NCBI GenBank assembly: GCA_020442465.1
Contig: JAGRJY010000055.1
Location: forward strand, 1-46,187
DNA: 46,187 nucleotides
Direction of reading: 5' to 3'
Origin: Lysobacterales bacterium
GTDB lineage: Bacteria; Pseudomonadota; Gammaproteobacteria; Xanthomonadales; Xanthomonadaceae
The notes beneath the pieces were generated by a model. It searched no databases. It worked only from the letters and a program-made list of their open reading frames with translations, and had not been told where the DNA came from. Shown piece after piece: positions 17,710 to 28,258 of the stretch (positions within the stretch are counted from its first letter, which is position 1; each line of letters begins with the position of its first letter). The translations under genes were made by a program, and so were the position numbers.

Positions 17710-20700
17710 TCAGAACTCGATCCGGATACCCAACGACAAGATCCCCTGCTTCAGGTTTGCCGATCCGACGAGCTGTTCGTAGTACACGTAGGCAGACTTG
17801 CCTCCGGGCCACAGCGCCGACAGACCGAGACCAACATTGAAGTAGTCGGTGTCGACCTCATTGCCCTCGCTGATGATCGGAGTGCCCAGCGGATCGAACG
17901 CGAAGCGCGAAACGACCTGTTGCGAGCCGTCTTCGTACTCGTGCTCCCACTCGATGCCGAAGGTTGGCATGAGGACACCCCAATCGCGGCTCATGACGTA
18001 GGTCGCCTTGGTGCCCAGTGCGGTCGTCAGCGAGGTCGTCGACCGACCGTCGACGATCAGGGCAAGACCCTGGCCGGGCAATCCTGCAATCATCGTTTCC
18101 TGATACCCGTCGTAGTCGATCTTTCGGTGCGTGCCACGCAGGTAGGAGTTGATGTTCCAGGCCCCCTTCTGCCAGTCCCGACCCATCGACAGGCTGATGC
18201 CAAGCTGGTCGCCGTCGGTACTGGCCGACGCCACCTGATCGACCGTAGTGGTCGAACCGGTGAGCGAACGAATCGTGTACGAGATCGGACGCTTGATGTC
18301 GTAGTCGTTGGTGCCGAGCGTGACTGTGCCGTCCACGTACCAGCTGCTGCGCGAGAACCAGGACAGGTAAGCCGACGCGCTCCAACCCTTGGTGTCGAGT
18401 GAGCCGCCGTCATTGGCCACCTGAACATCGTTGTCGGTGACACCCAGCGCAACACCGGCCACGATCTGGTCGGTGAATCGATAGTCGACACCGGCAGTCA
18501 GCCCCACGATGTCGAAATCGAACTTCGGCTGCCGCGACGTCGCATCGGATTCGCCACGGCCGATCTGGCCGGTGGCGAAGAAGCCCCAACGGTCGAAGTC
18601 GAGACCGGCTTCGGGGTTGTCCTCCCCGTCGGCAGCAAGAGACGCGAGCGAGCCAAGCGGCACCATGCCGGTCGGCGTCCACAGCCCGATATTGAACTGA
18701 TTGCGTCGGCCGCCGCGCTGCTCGTCATGCAGCATCAGGAAGCGGATGCCGATGTTGTCGAACTGCGCATCCAAACCACCCTGACCCGAGTTGGTGATCG
18801 TGTCGGCGACTTCGGTGGGAATCTGACGCAGCGCGTTGCGCACGTCTTCAGGGTTGTCGCCCGCGTTGTCCACGAATTCGGAACAGCGCTGGAACAGATC
18901 CTCCTCCTCCGGCGTGCGGGAAGGCAGCGCGGCCAGCGCCGGGCACAGCCCGTCGACGGCGGCGCCCACACCCCGCTCCTCCGGATCCAGGATGGAGATG
19001 TTCCGCACGCCACCGCTCACGGCAAACACCACCGGATCAGCGTCAGTCTCAGCCGCGGAAGCAGTTACCGACGCCGAACCCGGCACCAGCACCTGGGCGA
19101 TGGTCTGCGCGCGTCCGTTCGCGTCCGTCACCGACGTACTTGGATCCACCACCGCGTTCGAGTCGGGCGACCAGGTGATCGTGGCGCCCGCGACCGGGGC
19201 TCCGCTGCCCGAGAGGAGCTGCACGACAAGCGGGGCACTGGGATCGTTGGTCGGGATGATCTGGTTGTCGCCCGATACCTTGCTGAGCGTGGCATTGCCG
19301 ATGACGCCCTCGGCGACGAACTGCACCGTGGCACCGCCCGGCAGGGTCGCCTGCACCACGTTCATGCCGGGCTGCGGCCCGAGCGTGAGCAGGTTGCGCG
19401 CGGTACCGCCATCGTCGGTGAACGAGGACGACTCGCGCAGCGTGCCGCCGCCGGAGACGACCTCCCAGTCAACCTGCACGTGGCCGAGCGCCTTGGCCAC
19501 CGCCGGAGCGACCTGAATGCCGAATTCCAATGCCAGCGGCTCGCCGGGCGGTCCACTCTGGTTGTTGCCGCTGATGCCATCGACCACGGCGCCGGTCGCG
19601 ACATGGGTGCTGATGACTTCGAGATTGAACACTTCGCTGAACACACGAATCTGCACCGGGCCAGGCGTCGGCCCGAAGCTGAAGCCCATGATGGCGTTGC
19701 CGTCGTTGTCGGTGATGGCCGAATCGGCGTCCAGCACCGCGCCGCCGGCGAGCACCTCGAAGCCGATGAGCTGGCCGATGAGCGGACCCTGACCAGCAAT
19801 GATCTGGACAACCAGCGGATCGTCGGCACGCGTGCCGGCAATGCCGGTCTGCAGGTTGCCGGTGCGCACCACCAGCAGCGGCTGGCCGCCGCCACCGCCC
19901 GGATCCGCAGAGACCAGGGTGAACACCGCCGTGACGTTCTGATCGGCACCACGACGCGCCGTCACCGTCACGGTACCGGGCATGTCGGTAAACGTAATCG
20001 AATTCGAGGTCTGACCCGAACCATTGGTGACGGTTTGTGCCGCAGCGATCGTCGCCGGCCCGTTCACCGACCAGTTGATCGGTTCGCCACCCACTGCCAC
20101 GCCGTCGTCCGTGGCCAGCACGACCAGCGGATCCGGTGTCGAACCTGGGGGGCCGGACTGTCCCGACCCGGACACCACATCAAGAGCGCGCACCACGCCG
20201 CCCACCACGACGACGGTAGCGGTAGCGCTGTCGCAGTTCGAGGGGTTGACCATCTCGCAAATCTGATAGGTCACCGCATGAGTGCCCGCATTCACCGGAG
20301 CGATGATGGTGAGCTGCCCGGTCGGGCTGACGGTGAGGTTGCTGCCAGGCGTCAGCCCGCCGCCGCTCAGGATGCTCAGCGAGACATCGGATGGCGATAC
20401 CGGCTCGTTGTTGAGCAGATCATTGGCCAGCACGGACGCCGTGCTCCCCCCGGTGTCGGCATCGATCGGCGTGCCGGAGAAGTCGTCATTGACCGCATCG
20501 ATCGGCGAGGCGATGACGCGCACGAGCGCGGTCGCGGTGTCGCAGTTGGTCGGGTTCGCGGCTTCGCAAAGTTGATAGACCACGCCGTAGTCGCCCGGTG
20601 CAACAGGCGAGGAAATGTCCAGCGTGCCGTCCGTATTGATCGCCAGGTTGGATCCGGGGGTGAGGCCGCCGCCACTCACGATCGTCAACACCGCATCGAT

Positions 20701-22611
20701 CGGATCGATGGGCTCGTTGTTGATTTCGTCGTTGTCGAGCACGGAAGCCGTCGAGCCACCAAACGCCCCATTGATGGGCGAACCGGTGAAGTCGTCGTTC
20801 ACGGCATCGATCGGCGTGGCGACGATCGCCACCAAGGCATTGGCCTGGTCGCAATTGCCGGAATCCATCGCGTCGCAGACTTCGTAGCCCACGGTGTAGT
20901 TGCCTGCAGGCGTCGCCGAGGGAATATCCAGCTCGCCGGTGCTGGCAATGGTGACCCCGCTCAAGCCACCGTCGCTCTGGATGGACAGCGTGACTTGGGT
21001 CGACGACATCGGTGAGCCATTGAACGTATCGTTCGCAATCACGCTCGCCGTCGTACCGCCGAACCCGCCGTTGATCGGCGAGCCGGTGAAGTCGTCGTCG
21101 TTGGCCACGAGGGTATTGGCGACGATGACGGTGAACGGGAAGTCGACAGGCGGAACGCCGGTGCCGCTGCCTCGCAGCCCGCCGCTGCCGAAGTAGGTGG
21201 CCTTGACCACGTAGGTGCCGAGATCGGTGGCCGTGAACTGCGCGGCGGCCGCGCTGTTCAGGTCAGTCGACGGGAAGATCGGCGTGCCGGGCGACTGACC
21301 AATGAACTGCCAGTTCGAGGACGGCGCCGAGAACACGCTGTACTCGATGGTCTCACCCGAGCCCACCGGATTGAACATCACGCCGTCGCTGATCTGCAGG
21401 TCAACCGACAGATTCGCCACGCCGGCCGGGGGGATGGTCTGCATCGCCGGGAAGCCACTGGTCGGCATGATGTTGTAGCTCGCCGCCACATCAACGAACA
21501 GAATGATGGTTCGTGCATCACCAAATCCGCCTTTGGGTCCGGGCCCCGATTTGCGGGATTTCTGGATCAGCGGCCAGGTGATCTCGATGCAGGCGGAACC
21601 TTCGGAGGTGAAGGTGAGCGTACTGGTTGCCGCGCCGGAGCTGTCGGTGACCGTGTTCGAAGGGGCCCAATTGCCCGGACCGGAGAAATCGGTGCACTCG
21701 GAGAACGAATTGTGGATGTAGAACTCGATGGGCTCGCCCGGCCCGACGGCCACGGCATTCGAGAACGCGCGCACCGTCACCGGGAAACTGTCGCCTACCG
21801 CGACCGTGCCGGGAATCGGCGTGACCAGCGTCAGCGCATCGCCGGTATGGATCTCGTCCAGATTGAAGAACGTGGTTCCGGTGCCGTTGGAAACATCCGG
21901 CGTCGTGGCATCGACCGAGTGGCTGAAGTCCGAGCCAAGATTGGGAATGGCCGTGATCTGGGTGAAGCCGCTGCCATCCGTCATCGTCATGATCGGGCCG
22001 GGGCCGCCGGAACCGTTGAGTTCGAGGCCCGAGGTACCGGTCCACGTCACCTGCTCGCCGCCGGAGGGGGTGCCATTGCGGAAGACGCGTGCGCGAAGCG
22101 GCTCGGCAAACTGGACGCCGGTGGGCGAGCTCTGGAACGCCCCGCCTTCTTCGCTGACCTCGACGAAGTCCTGCAGCTGCACGGTGACCTGCACCGTACG
22201 CGCGGGGACAGGCGCGTCCTCACAGCCCAGCGTGCAGGTGATCGAGTAGACGGCCTGCCCGCCACCGAACGGCGGGCTGGGCGTGGACACCGATCCGAGC
22301 GCGGGCGTGCTCATGAAGAACGCGGAACCAGTCGTGGAGGAGCTGATCGAACTGCCGAAGGTCGTATCCGACACCTCGGCGATCGAGTAGCTCATCGACG
22401 AGCAATTCCCGGAGCCAGGCGAGAACTCGACCGCGTCGATGAAGAACTGCGCCGTGTCGCCGGCTTGCACCACCACCGGGTTGGGCGAGACGCTCGGAAG
22501 ACAGCCGGTCACCGAGGCCTGTGCCCACGACGACCCCACCAATAGAAGCGCTGCCGCAAACCACTTGGCGGCATTGCAGCGCCACTGGTCGATTCCCCTA
22601 GCCGTGCCCAT
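17710..22611 (-). CDS. Giant Ig-repeat autotransporter adhesin (type V secretion)
   Basis: A 1633-residue surface protein. An N-terminal signal peptide with a hydrophobic core AAALLLVGSSWAQAS (cleavage near residue 32) is followed by a long passenger of Ig-like domains: bacterial Ig-like Big_1-type blocks such as VQVDWEVVSGGGTLRES and TITWSPDSNAVVDPST, and three tandem roughly 100-residue repeats at about 504-810. The last 340 residues form an outer-membrane beta barrel (NIGIRFLMLHDEQRG onward, ending LSLGIRIEF with the terminal aromatic typical of barrel recognition). Few cysteines are scattered in the passenger. ATG at 22611 has AGGGGG upstream. The role is probably adhesion or surface contact. 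It is divergent from the caspase-like gene. Confidence 0.9.
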   Translation of the reverse strand: MGTARGIDQWRCNAAKWFAAALLLVGSSWAQASVTGCLPSVSPNPVVVQAGDTAQFFIDAVEFSPGSGNCSSMSYSIAEVSDTTFGSSISSSTTGSAFFMSTPALGSVSTPSPPFGGGQAVYSITCTLGCEDAPVPARTVQVTVQLQDFVEVSEEGGAFQSSPTGVQFAEPLRARVFRNGTPSGGEQVTWTGTSGLELNGSGGPGPIMTMTDGSGFTQITAIPNLGSDFSHSVDATTPDVSNGTGTTFFNLDEIHTGDALTLVTPIPGTVAVGDSFPVTVRAFSNAVAVGPGEPIEFYIHNSFSECTDFSGPGNWAPSNTVTDSSGAATSTLTFTSEGSACIEITWPLIQKSRKSGPGPKGGFGDARTIILFVDVAASYNIMPTSGFPAMQTIPPAGVANLSVDLQISDGVMFNPVGSGETIEYSVFSAPSSNWQFIGQSPGTPIFPSTDLNSAAAAQFTATDLGTYVVKATYFGSGGLRGSGTGVPPVDFPFTVIVANTLVANDDDFTGSPINGGFGGTTASVIANDTFNGSPMSSTQVTLSIQSDGGLSGVTIASTGELDIPSATPAGNYTVGYEVCDAMDSGNCDQANALVAIVATPIDAVNDDFTGSPINGAFGGSTASVLDNDEINNEPIDPIDAVLTIVSGGGLTPGSNLAINTDGTLDISSPVAPGDYGVVYQLCEAANPTNCDTATALVRVIASPIDAVNDDFSGTPIDADTGGSTASVLANDLLNNEPVSPSDVSLSILSGGGLTPGSNLTVSPTGQLTIIAPVNAGTHAVTYQICEMVNPSNCDSATATVVVVGGVVRALDVVSGSGQSGPPGSTPDPLVVLATDDGVAVGGEPINWSVNGPATIAAAQTVTNGSGQTSNSITFTDMPGTVTVTARRGADQNVTAVFTLVSADPGGGGGQPLLVVRTGNLQTGIAGTRADDPLVVQIIAGQGPLIGQLIGFEVLAGGAVLDADSAITDNDGNAIMGFSFGPTPGPVQIRVFSEVFNLEVISTHVATGAVVDGISGNNQSGPPGEPLALEFGIQVAPAVAKALGHVQVDWEVVSGGGTLRESSSFTDDGGTARNLLTLGPQPGMNVVQATLPGGATVQFVAEGVIGNATLSKVSGDNQIIPTNDPSAPLVVQLLSGSGAPVAGATITWSPDSNAVVDPSTSVTDANGRAQTIAQVLVPGSASVTASAAETDADPVVFAVSGGVRNISILDPEERGVGAAVDGLCPALAALPSRTPEEEDLFQRCSEFVDNAGDNPEDVRNALRQIPTEVADTITNSGQGGLDAQFDNIGIRFLMLHDEQRGGRRNQFNIGLWTPTGMVPLGSLASLAADGEDNPEAGLDFDRWGFFATGQIGRGESDATSRQPKFDFDIVGLTAGVDYRFTDQIVAGVALGVTDNDVQVANDGGSLDTKGWSASAYLSWFSRSSWYVDGTVTLGTNDYDIKRPISYTIRSLTGSTTTVDQVASASTDGDQLGISLSMGRDWQKGAWNINSYLRGTHRKIDYDGYQETMIAGLPGQGLALIVDGRSTTSLTTALGTKATYVMSRDWGVLMPTFGIEWEHEYEDGSQQVVSRFAFDPLGTPIISEGNEVDTDYFNVGLGLSALWPGGKSAYVYYEQLVGSANLKQGILSLGIRIEF
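20196..21100 (-). repeat. Three tandem ~100-residue ND-type Ig repeats inside the autotransporter
   Basis: Within the passenger, three copies begin DDDFTGSPINGGFGG, NDDFTGSPINGAFGG and NDDFSGTPIDADTGG at roughly residues 504, 603 and 707 of the protein. Each continues with ASV(I/L)xND and an unusual C-x(n)-C pair (YEVCDAMDSGNCD, YQLCEAANPTNCD, YQICEMVNPSNCD). This NDD...ND layout resembles the Big_9/cadherin-like repeat family. The DNA repeats are diverged, so this is old duplication rather than recent slippage. Confidence 0.8.
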
Positions 22612-22646
22612 GCATCCCCCTAGCCATCGAGTGCGTACCAGTTCTC

Positions 22647-22654
22647 AGTATACT
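22647..22654. promoter_or_regulatory. Palindromic -10-like element between divergent genes
   Basis: AGTATACT is an exact palindrome and reads TATACT, a good -10 hexamer, on both strands. The gap is only 84 bp between the autotransporter start (22611) and the caspase-like start (22696). No convincing -35 was seen on either side, so activator-dependent, overlapping divergent promoters are possible. Confidence 0.4.
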
Positions 22655-22695
22655 CACCGAAGCCGGGTACAGGTGTGGACGACCAGGAGGGAAAA

Positions 22696-25098
22696 ATGCA
22701 GCGCATTCACAGCGGTAAGCCCAGCAGCATGGGGCGCGCGGGGCTTGGCCTTGCTGGCCTGTTGACCGTCCTGCTCGGTGCGATCGGACCGCAACCGAGC
22801 CTCGCCGCGAAAGGACCCAAGAACGCCGAGGACCTGCTCATCGTCGACTGCCTGCTTCCGGGGCAGATCAGGCGGCTGGGTTCGGCGGCCAGTTTCATGT
22901 CCGCCCGTCGGCCAATCCGCACCACCCAGTCCGATTGCGAGATTCGTGGCGGCGAGTACGTCGCCTACGACCGGGCGAACTACCAGACCGCCCTGCAGGT
23001 ATGGATGACCCAGGCGCTCAGCGGCAGTGCCGAGGCGCAGAATTATGTGGGCGAGATCTACCTGAAGGGACTGGGCACACCGCCCGATTTCGGCATGGCG
23101 GCGCAGTGGTTCCAGAAAGCCGCCGATCAGGGCTTCAAGCGCGCCAAGACCAACCTGGCCTACCTCTATGAAGAGGGTCTGGGCGTGCAGAAGGACGAAC
23201 TCAAGGCTCTGAACCTGTATCGCGAGGCGTCGGGCGCGAGCGGCGACGAACTGCTGTTCGCTTCCGCCGTGCAGGTACAGCTCGAGGCCAAGGACGCCGA
23301 GATCGGTGCGCTGCAGACCGAGGTGGAGGCACGCCGCAAGGAGGCCGAGTCCCTCCGCGGCAAGGTGCGCGAACTCGAATCCCAGCTGTCCAGCCGCAAG
23401 CAGGCGCTTGATTCGGCGCGTAGCGAACTGTCCGGGCTGCGCCAGCAGCTGTCGGAGGCGCGCAAGTCCACGGGCGCCGATTTCGCCCAGGTCGACCGGC
23501 AGAAGTCGGAACTCGATCAGCGTGCCGCCGAACTGCAGCGCCTGATGGGTGAGCTTCAGGCCGAGCGCGAAGCAGCAGCGCGGCGACAGGCCCAACTGGA
23601 AGAACAGACCGAGGCGCTCAAGCGCCGCGAAGCCGAATTGGCATCGAAGGGCGGCTCGGTCGAGGGCGACAGCGTCATCGCCACGCTGAAGGAACAGGCC
23701 CAACAGCTGACTGCGGTCATCAGCCAAGCGCAAACACGCGCCTCGGCCATGCAGGGACAGGTGGATTCGCAGAAGGCGCTGCTGGACGGCGAGCGCAAGG
23801 CCTATGAAGACCGCATCGCCCAGCTCGAGGCGGCGGCAGCGGGCCGACAGCAGGATGACTGGGAGCTGATGAAGCTGCTCGAGAGTCAGCTGGTCGAGCG
23901 GGAAACGGCGATCCGCCAGCAACAGCTGCAGATCGCCCAGCTCGAACGCCAGGTCTCGGTTGAGGGCGGCGCCCTGCTGGCCGCCGCACCGACGCTCGAA
24001 ATCATCAACCCGCCGCTGGTGGCTACCCGCAGTCGCCCCACGGCCCTGCTGCAGGCAGCCCCGGGCCGCCAATCCGTGGTCGGCAAGGTGACCGAACCGC
24101 AGGCCATCGACAAGATCACCGTCAACGGCACGCCGGTCATCATCGGCGACAACGGACTGTTCCGCGCCAGCGTGGATGTGCAGGCGGACGGCTCGCTGAT
24201 CCAGGTTGCGGCGCTGAGCAAACGTGGCGAGATCGCGAACCTTGAGTTCACCCTCGTGCCGCAGGTGAAGTCCGCGTCGGCTGGCTCGGGAAGCGCCTCC
24301 GCGAGCGGCGGCACCGGAAGCGTTCCCTCCGGCGTGGCGCTCGGCAACTACCACGCGCTGGTGATTGGCAACAACTCGTACCAGTCGGGCGGATTCGCGC
24401 CGCTGCAAAGTGCGGTGAACGACGCCACCGCGGTAGCCAAGCTGCTCAAGGAGCGCTACGGCTTCAAGACCACCCTGCTGCTGAACGCCGGCCGTTTCGA
24501 CGTACTGTCGGCGCTGAACGATCTTCGCGAGACCCTGAAGGCCGAGGACAACCTGCTCGTCTACTACGCCGGACACGGCGACCTGAGCCAGGATGGCAAG
24601 ACCGGGTACTGGGTGCCGGTGGACGGCCAGGCCGGGCTGCCGAACACCTGGATTTCGAACACCATGATCTCCGACATTCTGGAGACGATGCAGTCCAAGC
24701 ACATCCTGGTCGTGGCCGATTCCTGCTACTCGGGCGCACTGACCGGCGCCGCGCTGCCGGTGTTCGCTGCGGAGAAAGCGGGCGAATGGCCGCAATGGGT
24801 CAAGCAGATGAACGACGGTCGTTCGCGCATCGCGTTGACCTCGGGCGGCGTGCAGCCGGTTCCGGACCAGGGATCGGGCAAGCACTCCTACTTCGCGCGC
24901 GCATTCCTCAATACGCTGCAGGACAACAACAAGCTGCTCGAAGGGCAACGCCTGTATCGCGAGATCAGCACCTCGCTGGCGCTGGCGACGCTGGATTCGC
25001 CGTTTGCGCAGGCGCCGCAGTACGCCCCGATCCAGTTCGCCGGCCATGAAAGCGGCGAGTTCTTCTTCCTGCCCAAGGGGGCGGGTCGAGCGCCGTAA
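22696..25098 (+). CDS. Exported Sel1 / coiled-coil / caspase-like (peptidase C14) protein
   Basis: An 800-residue protein with a signal peptide (GLGLAGLLTVLLGAIGPQPSLAA). A cysteine-containing conserved N-terminal block follows (VDCLLPGQIRRLG and DCEIRGGEYVAYDRA), then two or three Sel1-like helical repeats (about 95-170; AEAQNYVGEIYLKGLG, KRAKTNLAYLYEEGLGV), a long coiled coil (about 190-430, rich in A/E/Q/R) and a C-terminal caspase fold. The catalytic His is in YYAGHGD (His 627) and the Cys in DSCYSG (Cys 677), so the peptidase should be active. ATG at 22696 is set by AGGAGG seven bases upstream; the GTG at 22675 is less likely. The Ig-autotransporter is divergent across 84 bp. Substrate and biological role are unknown. 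Confidence 0.9.
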   Translation: MQRIHSGKPSSMGRAGLGLAGLLTVLLGAIGPQPSLAAKGPKNAEDLLIVDCLLPGQIRRLGSAASFMSARRPIRTTQSDCEIRGGEYVAYDRANYQTALQVWMTQALSGSAEAQNYVGEIYLKGLGTPPDFGMAAQWFQKAADQGFKRAKTNLAYLYEEGLGVQKDELKALNLYREASGASGDELLFASAVQVQLEAKDAEIGALQTEVEARRKEAESLRGKVRELESQLSSRKQALDSARSELSGLRQQLSEARKSTGADFAQVDRQKSELDQRAAELQRLMGELQAEREAAARRQAQLEEQTEALKRREAELASKGGSVEGDSVIATLKEQAQQLTAVISQAQTRASAMQGQVDSQKALLDGERKAYEDRIAQLEAAAAGRQQDDWELMKLLESQLVERETAIRQQQLQIAQLERQVSVEGGALLAAAPTLEIINPPLVATRSRPTALLQAAPGRQSVVGKVTEPQAIDKITVNGTPVIIGDNGLFRASVDVQADGSLIQVAALSKRGEIANLEFTLVPQVKSASAGSGSASASGGTGSVPSGVALGNYHALVIGNNSYQSGGFAPLQSAVNDATAVAKLLKERYGFKTTLLLNAGRFDVLSALNDLRETLKAEDNLLVYYAGHGDLSQDGKTGYWVPVDGQAGLPNTWISNTMISDILETMQSKHILVVADSCYSGALTGAALPVFAAEKAGEWPQWVKQMNDGRSRIALTSGGVQPVPDQGSGKHSYFARAFLNTLQDNNKLLEGQRLYREISTSLALATLDSPFAQAPQYAPIQFAGHESGEFFFLPKGAGRAP

Positions 25099-25109
25099 CT
25101 GTCAACGGC

Positions 25110-25138
25110 TTGTCATGGGCAGGCGGCGTGCGTATGAT
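25110..25138 (+). promoter_or_regulatory. Promoter of tRNA-Ser
   Basis: TTGTCA at 25110-25115 and TATGAT at 25133-25138 are separated by exactly 17 bases, a good sigma-70 promoter starting near 25145, upstream of the tRNA at 25231. Confidence 0.65.
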
Positions 25139-25230
25139 CCGCCGCCTTCCCATCCGGCTTGTCGACCGCCGGCTGGCATCGGCCCAGGCCGATCAGCATC
25201 CTGAGGGGATGCGAAGCAGCAGCACGCCGC

Positions 25231-25321
25231 GGAGAGGTGGCAGAGTGGTCGAATGCGCCGGACTCGAAATCCGGTATACGGTTTCACCGTATCGAGGGTT
25301 CGAATCCCTCCCTCTCCGCCA
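25231..25321 (+). tRNA. tRNA-Ser(CGA)
   Basis: A class II tRNA with a long variable arm. The acceptor stem GGAGAGG pairs with CCTCTCC, the anticodon stem is CCGGA / TCCGG with loop CTCGAAA, giving anticodon CGA (reads UCG), the T arm reads GGGTTCGAATCCC and CCA is encoded at 25319-25321. It is 91 nt including CCA. Confidence 0.95.
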
Positions 25322-25438
25322 CAATCCTGCTGCAGCCCACATGCTCGAACGATCGCGAGGCCGCCCGCCCGGGCGCACGCGCGGCGTGCCGCCGCATCCG
25401 CTCCAGCACGGTGCACCGCTTCACGCGCGACGCCGCGC

Positions 25439-26590
25439 ATGCACCGCCCGGTGAGCGAGTCCGTGAGCGACCCGGTCCACTACGCGCGACTGGACGCCAT
25501 CCGCGGGATCGCTGCGCTCTGGGTGATGCTGTTTCACGCTTGGCAATTCGGCACACCTCCGGGCCCGGTGCCGAACGAGTCGCTTTCCTGGCTAGCCTAC
25601 CAGCTGATGGCGGCGGGTTGGGCAGGCGTTCCGGTGTTCTTCGGTTTGTCGGGATTCTTGCTGACGACCCTCGCCCTGCAGCGGCCCATCGATACGTCGG
25701 CAGCATTCTGGACCCGACGTGCCAAGCGCATCCTCCCGGCCTACTGGTTTCAATGCGCGATGCTGGCTGCATTGATTCTGGCCGGATGGGACATCGCCGG
25801 CGTGCACGTGCGGTCGATCGACGCGTTGCCCAGCCAGCTTCTCATGACCTACAACCTGCACCCGGATGGCGCGCGCCCCTGGCTGGCGCCGTGGTGGAGC
25901 CTGCCGGTCGAATTCGCGTTCTACCTGGCGTTTCCGTTGCTCGTCCGGGCCCGTGGCAGCTGGATCGCGCTGCTCATCGCATGCGCGGCCTTGTCCTGCC
26001 TGGTTCGCTGGCTTCCTCCGCAGCTGTGGCCTGATTCGAGATGGCCGTTGATCGTCGCGATGCACCTCCCCGGGCAGCTCGATCTGTTTGTGGCAGGCAT
26101 GCTGGCTGCCCACTGCCACCATCGGTATGCGCACGCCATATCGACACGGACCGCAAACCTCGTCTGGACCGGCGTCGTGCTTGCCATCGCAATCTGGGTG
26201 GTGCTTCCCGCCTGGCTGGGCGCACCGGCGCCGAGGTTCGTGGCCGGGTCACCGTGGTGGGCGGGTTGGAATCTGGCCCTGGGGCTCCTGGTCGGCGCCG
26301 CCTGCTGGAGCGGCGTGCGTCTCGATCATGCACGCCGCCGCCCTGGCGCACTGGTGCATGCTCTCGCGTGGACCGGGCGCAGCAGCTACAGTCTCTACCT
26401 GTGGCACCTTCCCTGGGTCATTGCCTGCGCTGCGCTGGCGGCACAAGCCCCGCTTCATCCTCTGCGCGGGGCCCTGCTCTTCGTGATTGCCCTGGCGCCG
26501 AGCCTCGGCACGGCCTGGCTGAGCTGGCGGCTCGTCGAACTGCCGTTCCTACGGCGCACGTCGACAGCACGCCAGCCCCCGCAGGCCTGA
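25439..26590 (+). CDS. Acyltransferase-3 (OafA/YrhL) family membrane protein
   Basis: A 383-residue polytopic membrane protein. The N-terminal signature YARLDAIRGIAALWVMLFHAW contains the conserved R-D-x-R-G and His of the acyltransferase-3 family; PVFFGLSGFLL follows in the usual place, then about nine hydrophobic spans and a short C-terminal tail. Members O-acetylate surface polysaccharides, lipopolysaccharide or peptidoglycan; the acceptor cannot be told here because no glycan gene cluster is adjacent. ATG at 25439 is chosen; GTG at 25451 and 25463 are possible alternatives since no strong ribosome binding site is seen. It is 118 bp downstream of tRNA-Ser and convergent with purA. Confidence 0.87.
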   Translation: MHRPVSESVSDPVHYARLDAIRGIAALWVMLFHAWQFGTPPGPVPNESLSWLAYQLMAAGWAGVPVFFGLSGFLLTTLALQRPIDTSAAFWTRRAKRILPAYWFQCAMLAALILAGWDIAGVHVRSIDALPSQLLMTYNLHPDGARPWLAPWWSLPVEFAFYLAFPLLVRARGSWIALLIACAALSCLVRWLPPQLWPDSRWPLIVAMHLPGQLDLFVAGMLAAHCHHRYAHAISTRTANLVWTGVVLAIAIWVVLPAWLGAPAPRFVAGSPWWAGWNLALGLLVGAACWSGVRLDHARRRPGALVHALAWTGRSSYSLYLWHLPWVIACAALAAQAPLHPLRGALLFVIALAPSLGTAWLSWRLVELPFLRRTSTARQPPQA

Positions 26591-26672
26591 GCGGCGGCGG
26601 GATTCGATCTGCCAGTGCGGATGCGGTCCGCGAACCGGCGGCAAGGACGGCCGCCCGTTCTCGCGTCGTGGT

Positions 26673-27980
<1,308 letters not shown>

Positions 27981-28013
27981 TCAATGAATACGATTCGGGG
28001 GGCGACGCCGCCG

Positions 28014-28042
28014 ACTAGCCTCGCGCTTCCGGCGCTCGTCAA
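28014..28042 (-). promoter_or_regulatory. Candidate purA promoter
   Basis: On the minus strand TTGACG (28042-28037) and GCTAGT (28019-28014) are spaced by 17 bases, giving a start near 28007 and a 40-nt leader. The -35 is good and the -10 weak. Confidence 0.4.
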
Positions 28043-28128
28043 GTCGGCCGGCCCTCGACTCCTGTCTCGGGCGCTCAGCCGCGCTCGCACCAGCAGTCTC
28101 GAGGCGCTGCACTTCACTCCAGACGCAG

Positions 28129-28154
28129 AAAAAGCCGGTCGGCACCGGCTTTTT
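28129..28154. terminator. Strong bidirectional intrinsic terminator in the purA-ccoN gap
   Basis: An 11-bp perfect stem AAAAAGCCGGT with ACCGGCTTTTT around CGGC carries A/T runs on both sides, so it can terminate in either direction. The surrounding 335-bp gap (27966-28300) separates divergent genes and otherwise holds only the purA promoter region and the FNR-type ccoN promoter. No gene ends here, so the terminated transcript is unknown: a short RNA, or insulation between the two promoters. Confidence 0.85.
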
Positions 28155-28223
28155 CCCATTATCCGTGATTTGTCGATCTGATGCAGTGCCCGCGCCGATC
28201 TTCGACCTAAGTCCAGACCCGAG

Positions 28224-28237
28224 TTGATCCGTGTCAA
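28224..28237 (+). promoter_or_regulatory. FNR/ANR-type box upstream of ccoN
   Basis: TTGATCCGTGTCAA matches the FNR consensus TTGATnnnnATCAA with one change in the right half-site. cbb3 operons are classic FNR/ANR targets. Its centre (28230.5) sits about 41 bases before the start of transcription predicted from the -10 at 28259, the spacing of a class II activator site. Confidence 0.75.
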
Positions 28238-28258
28238 GCTGTATATTCGCGATCACGC

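Noticed and set aside
18727..21015. A 762-codon plus-strand frame opposite the autotransporter
   Set aside because: Shadow frame; the minus-strand product has signal peptide, Ig repeats and beta barrel.
25231..25321. Integration site or genomic island at tRNA-Ser
   Set aside because: No integrase, no repeat of the tRNA 3' end within the window and no change in gene type after it.
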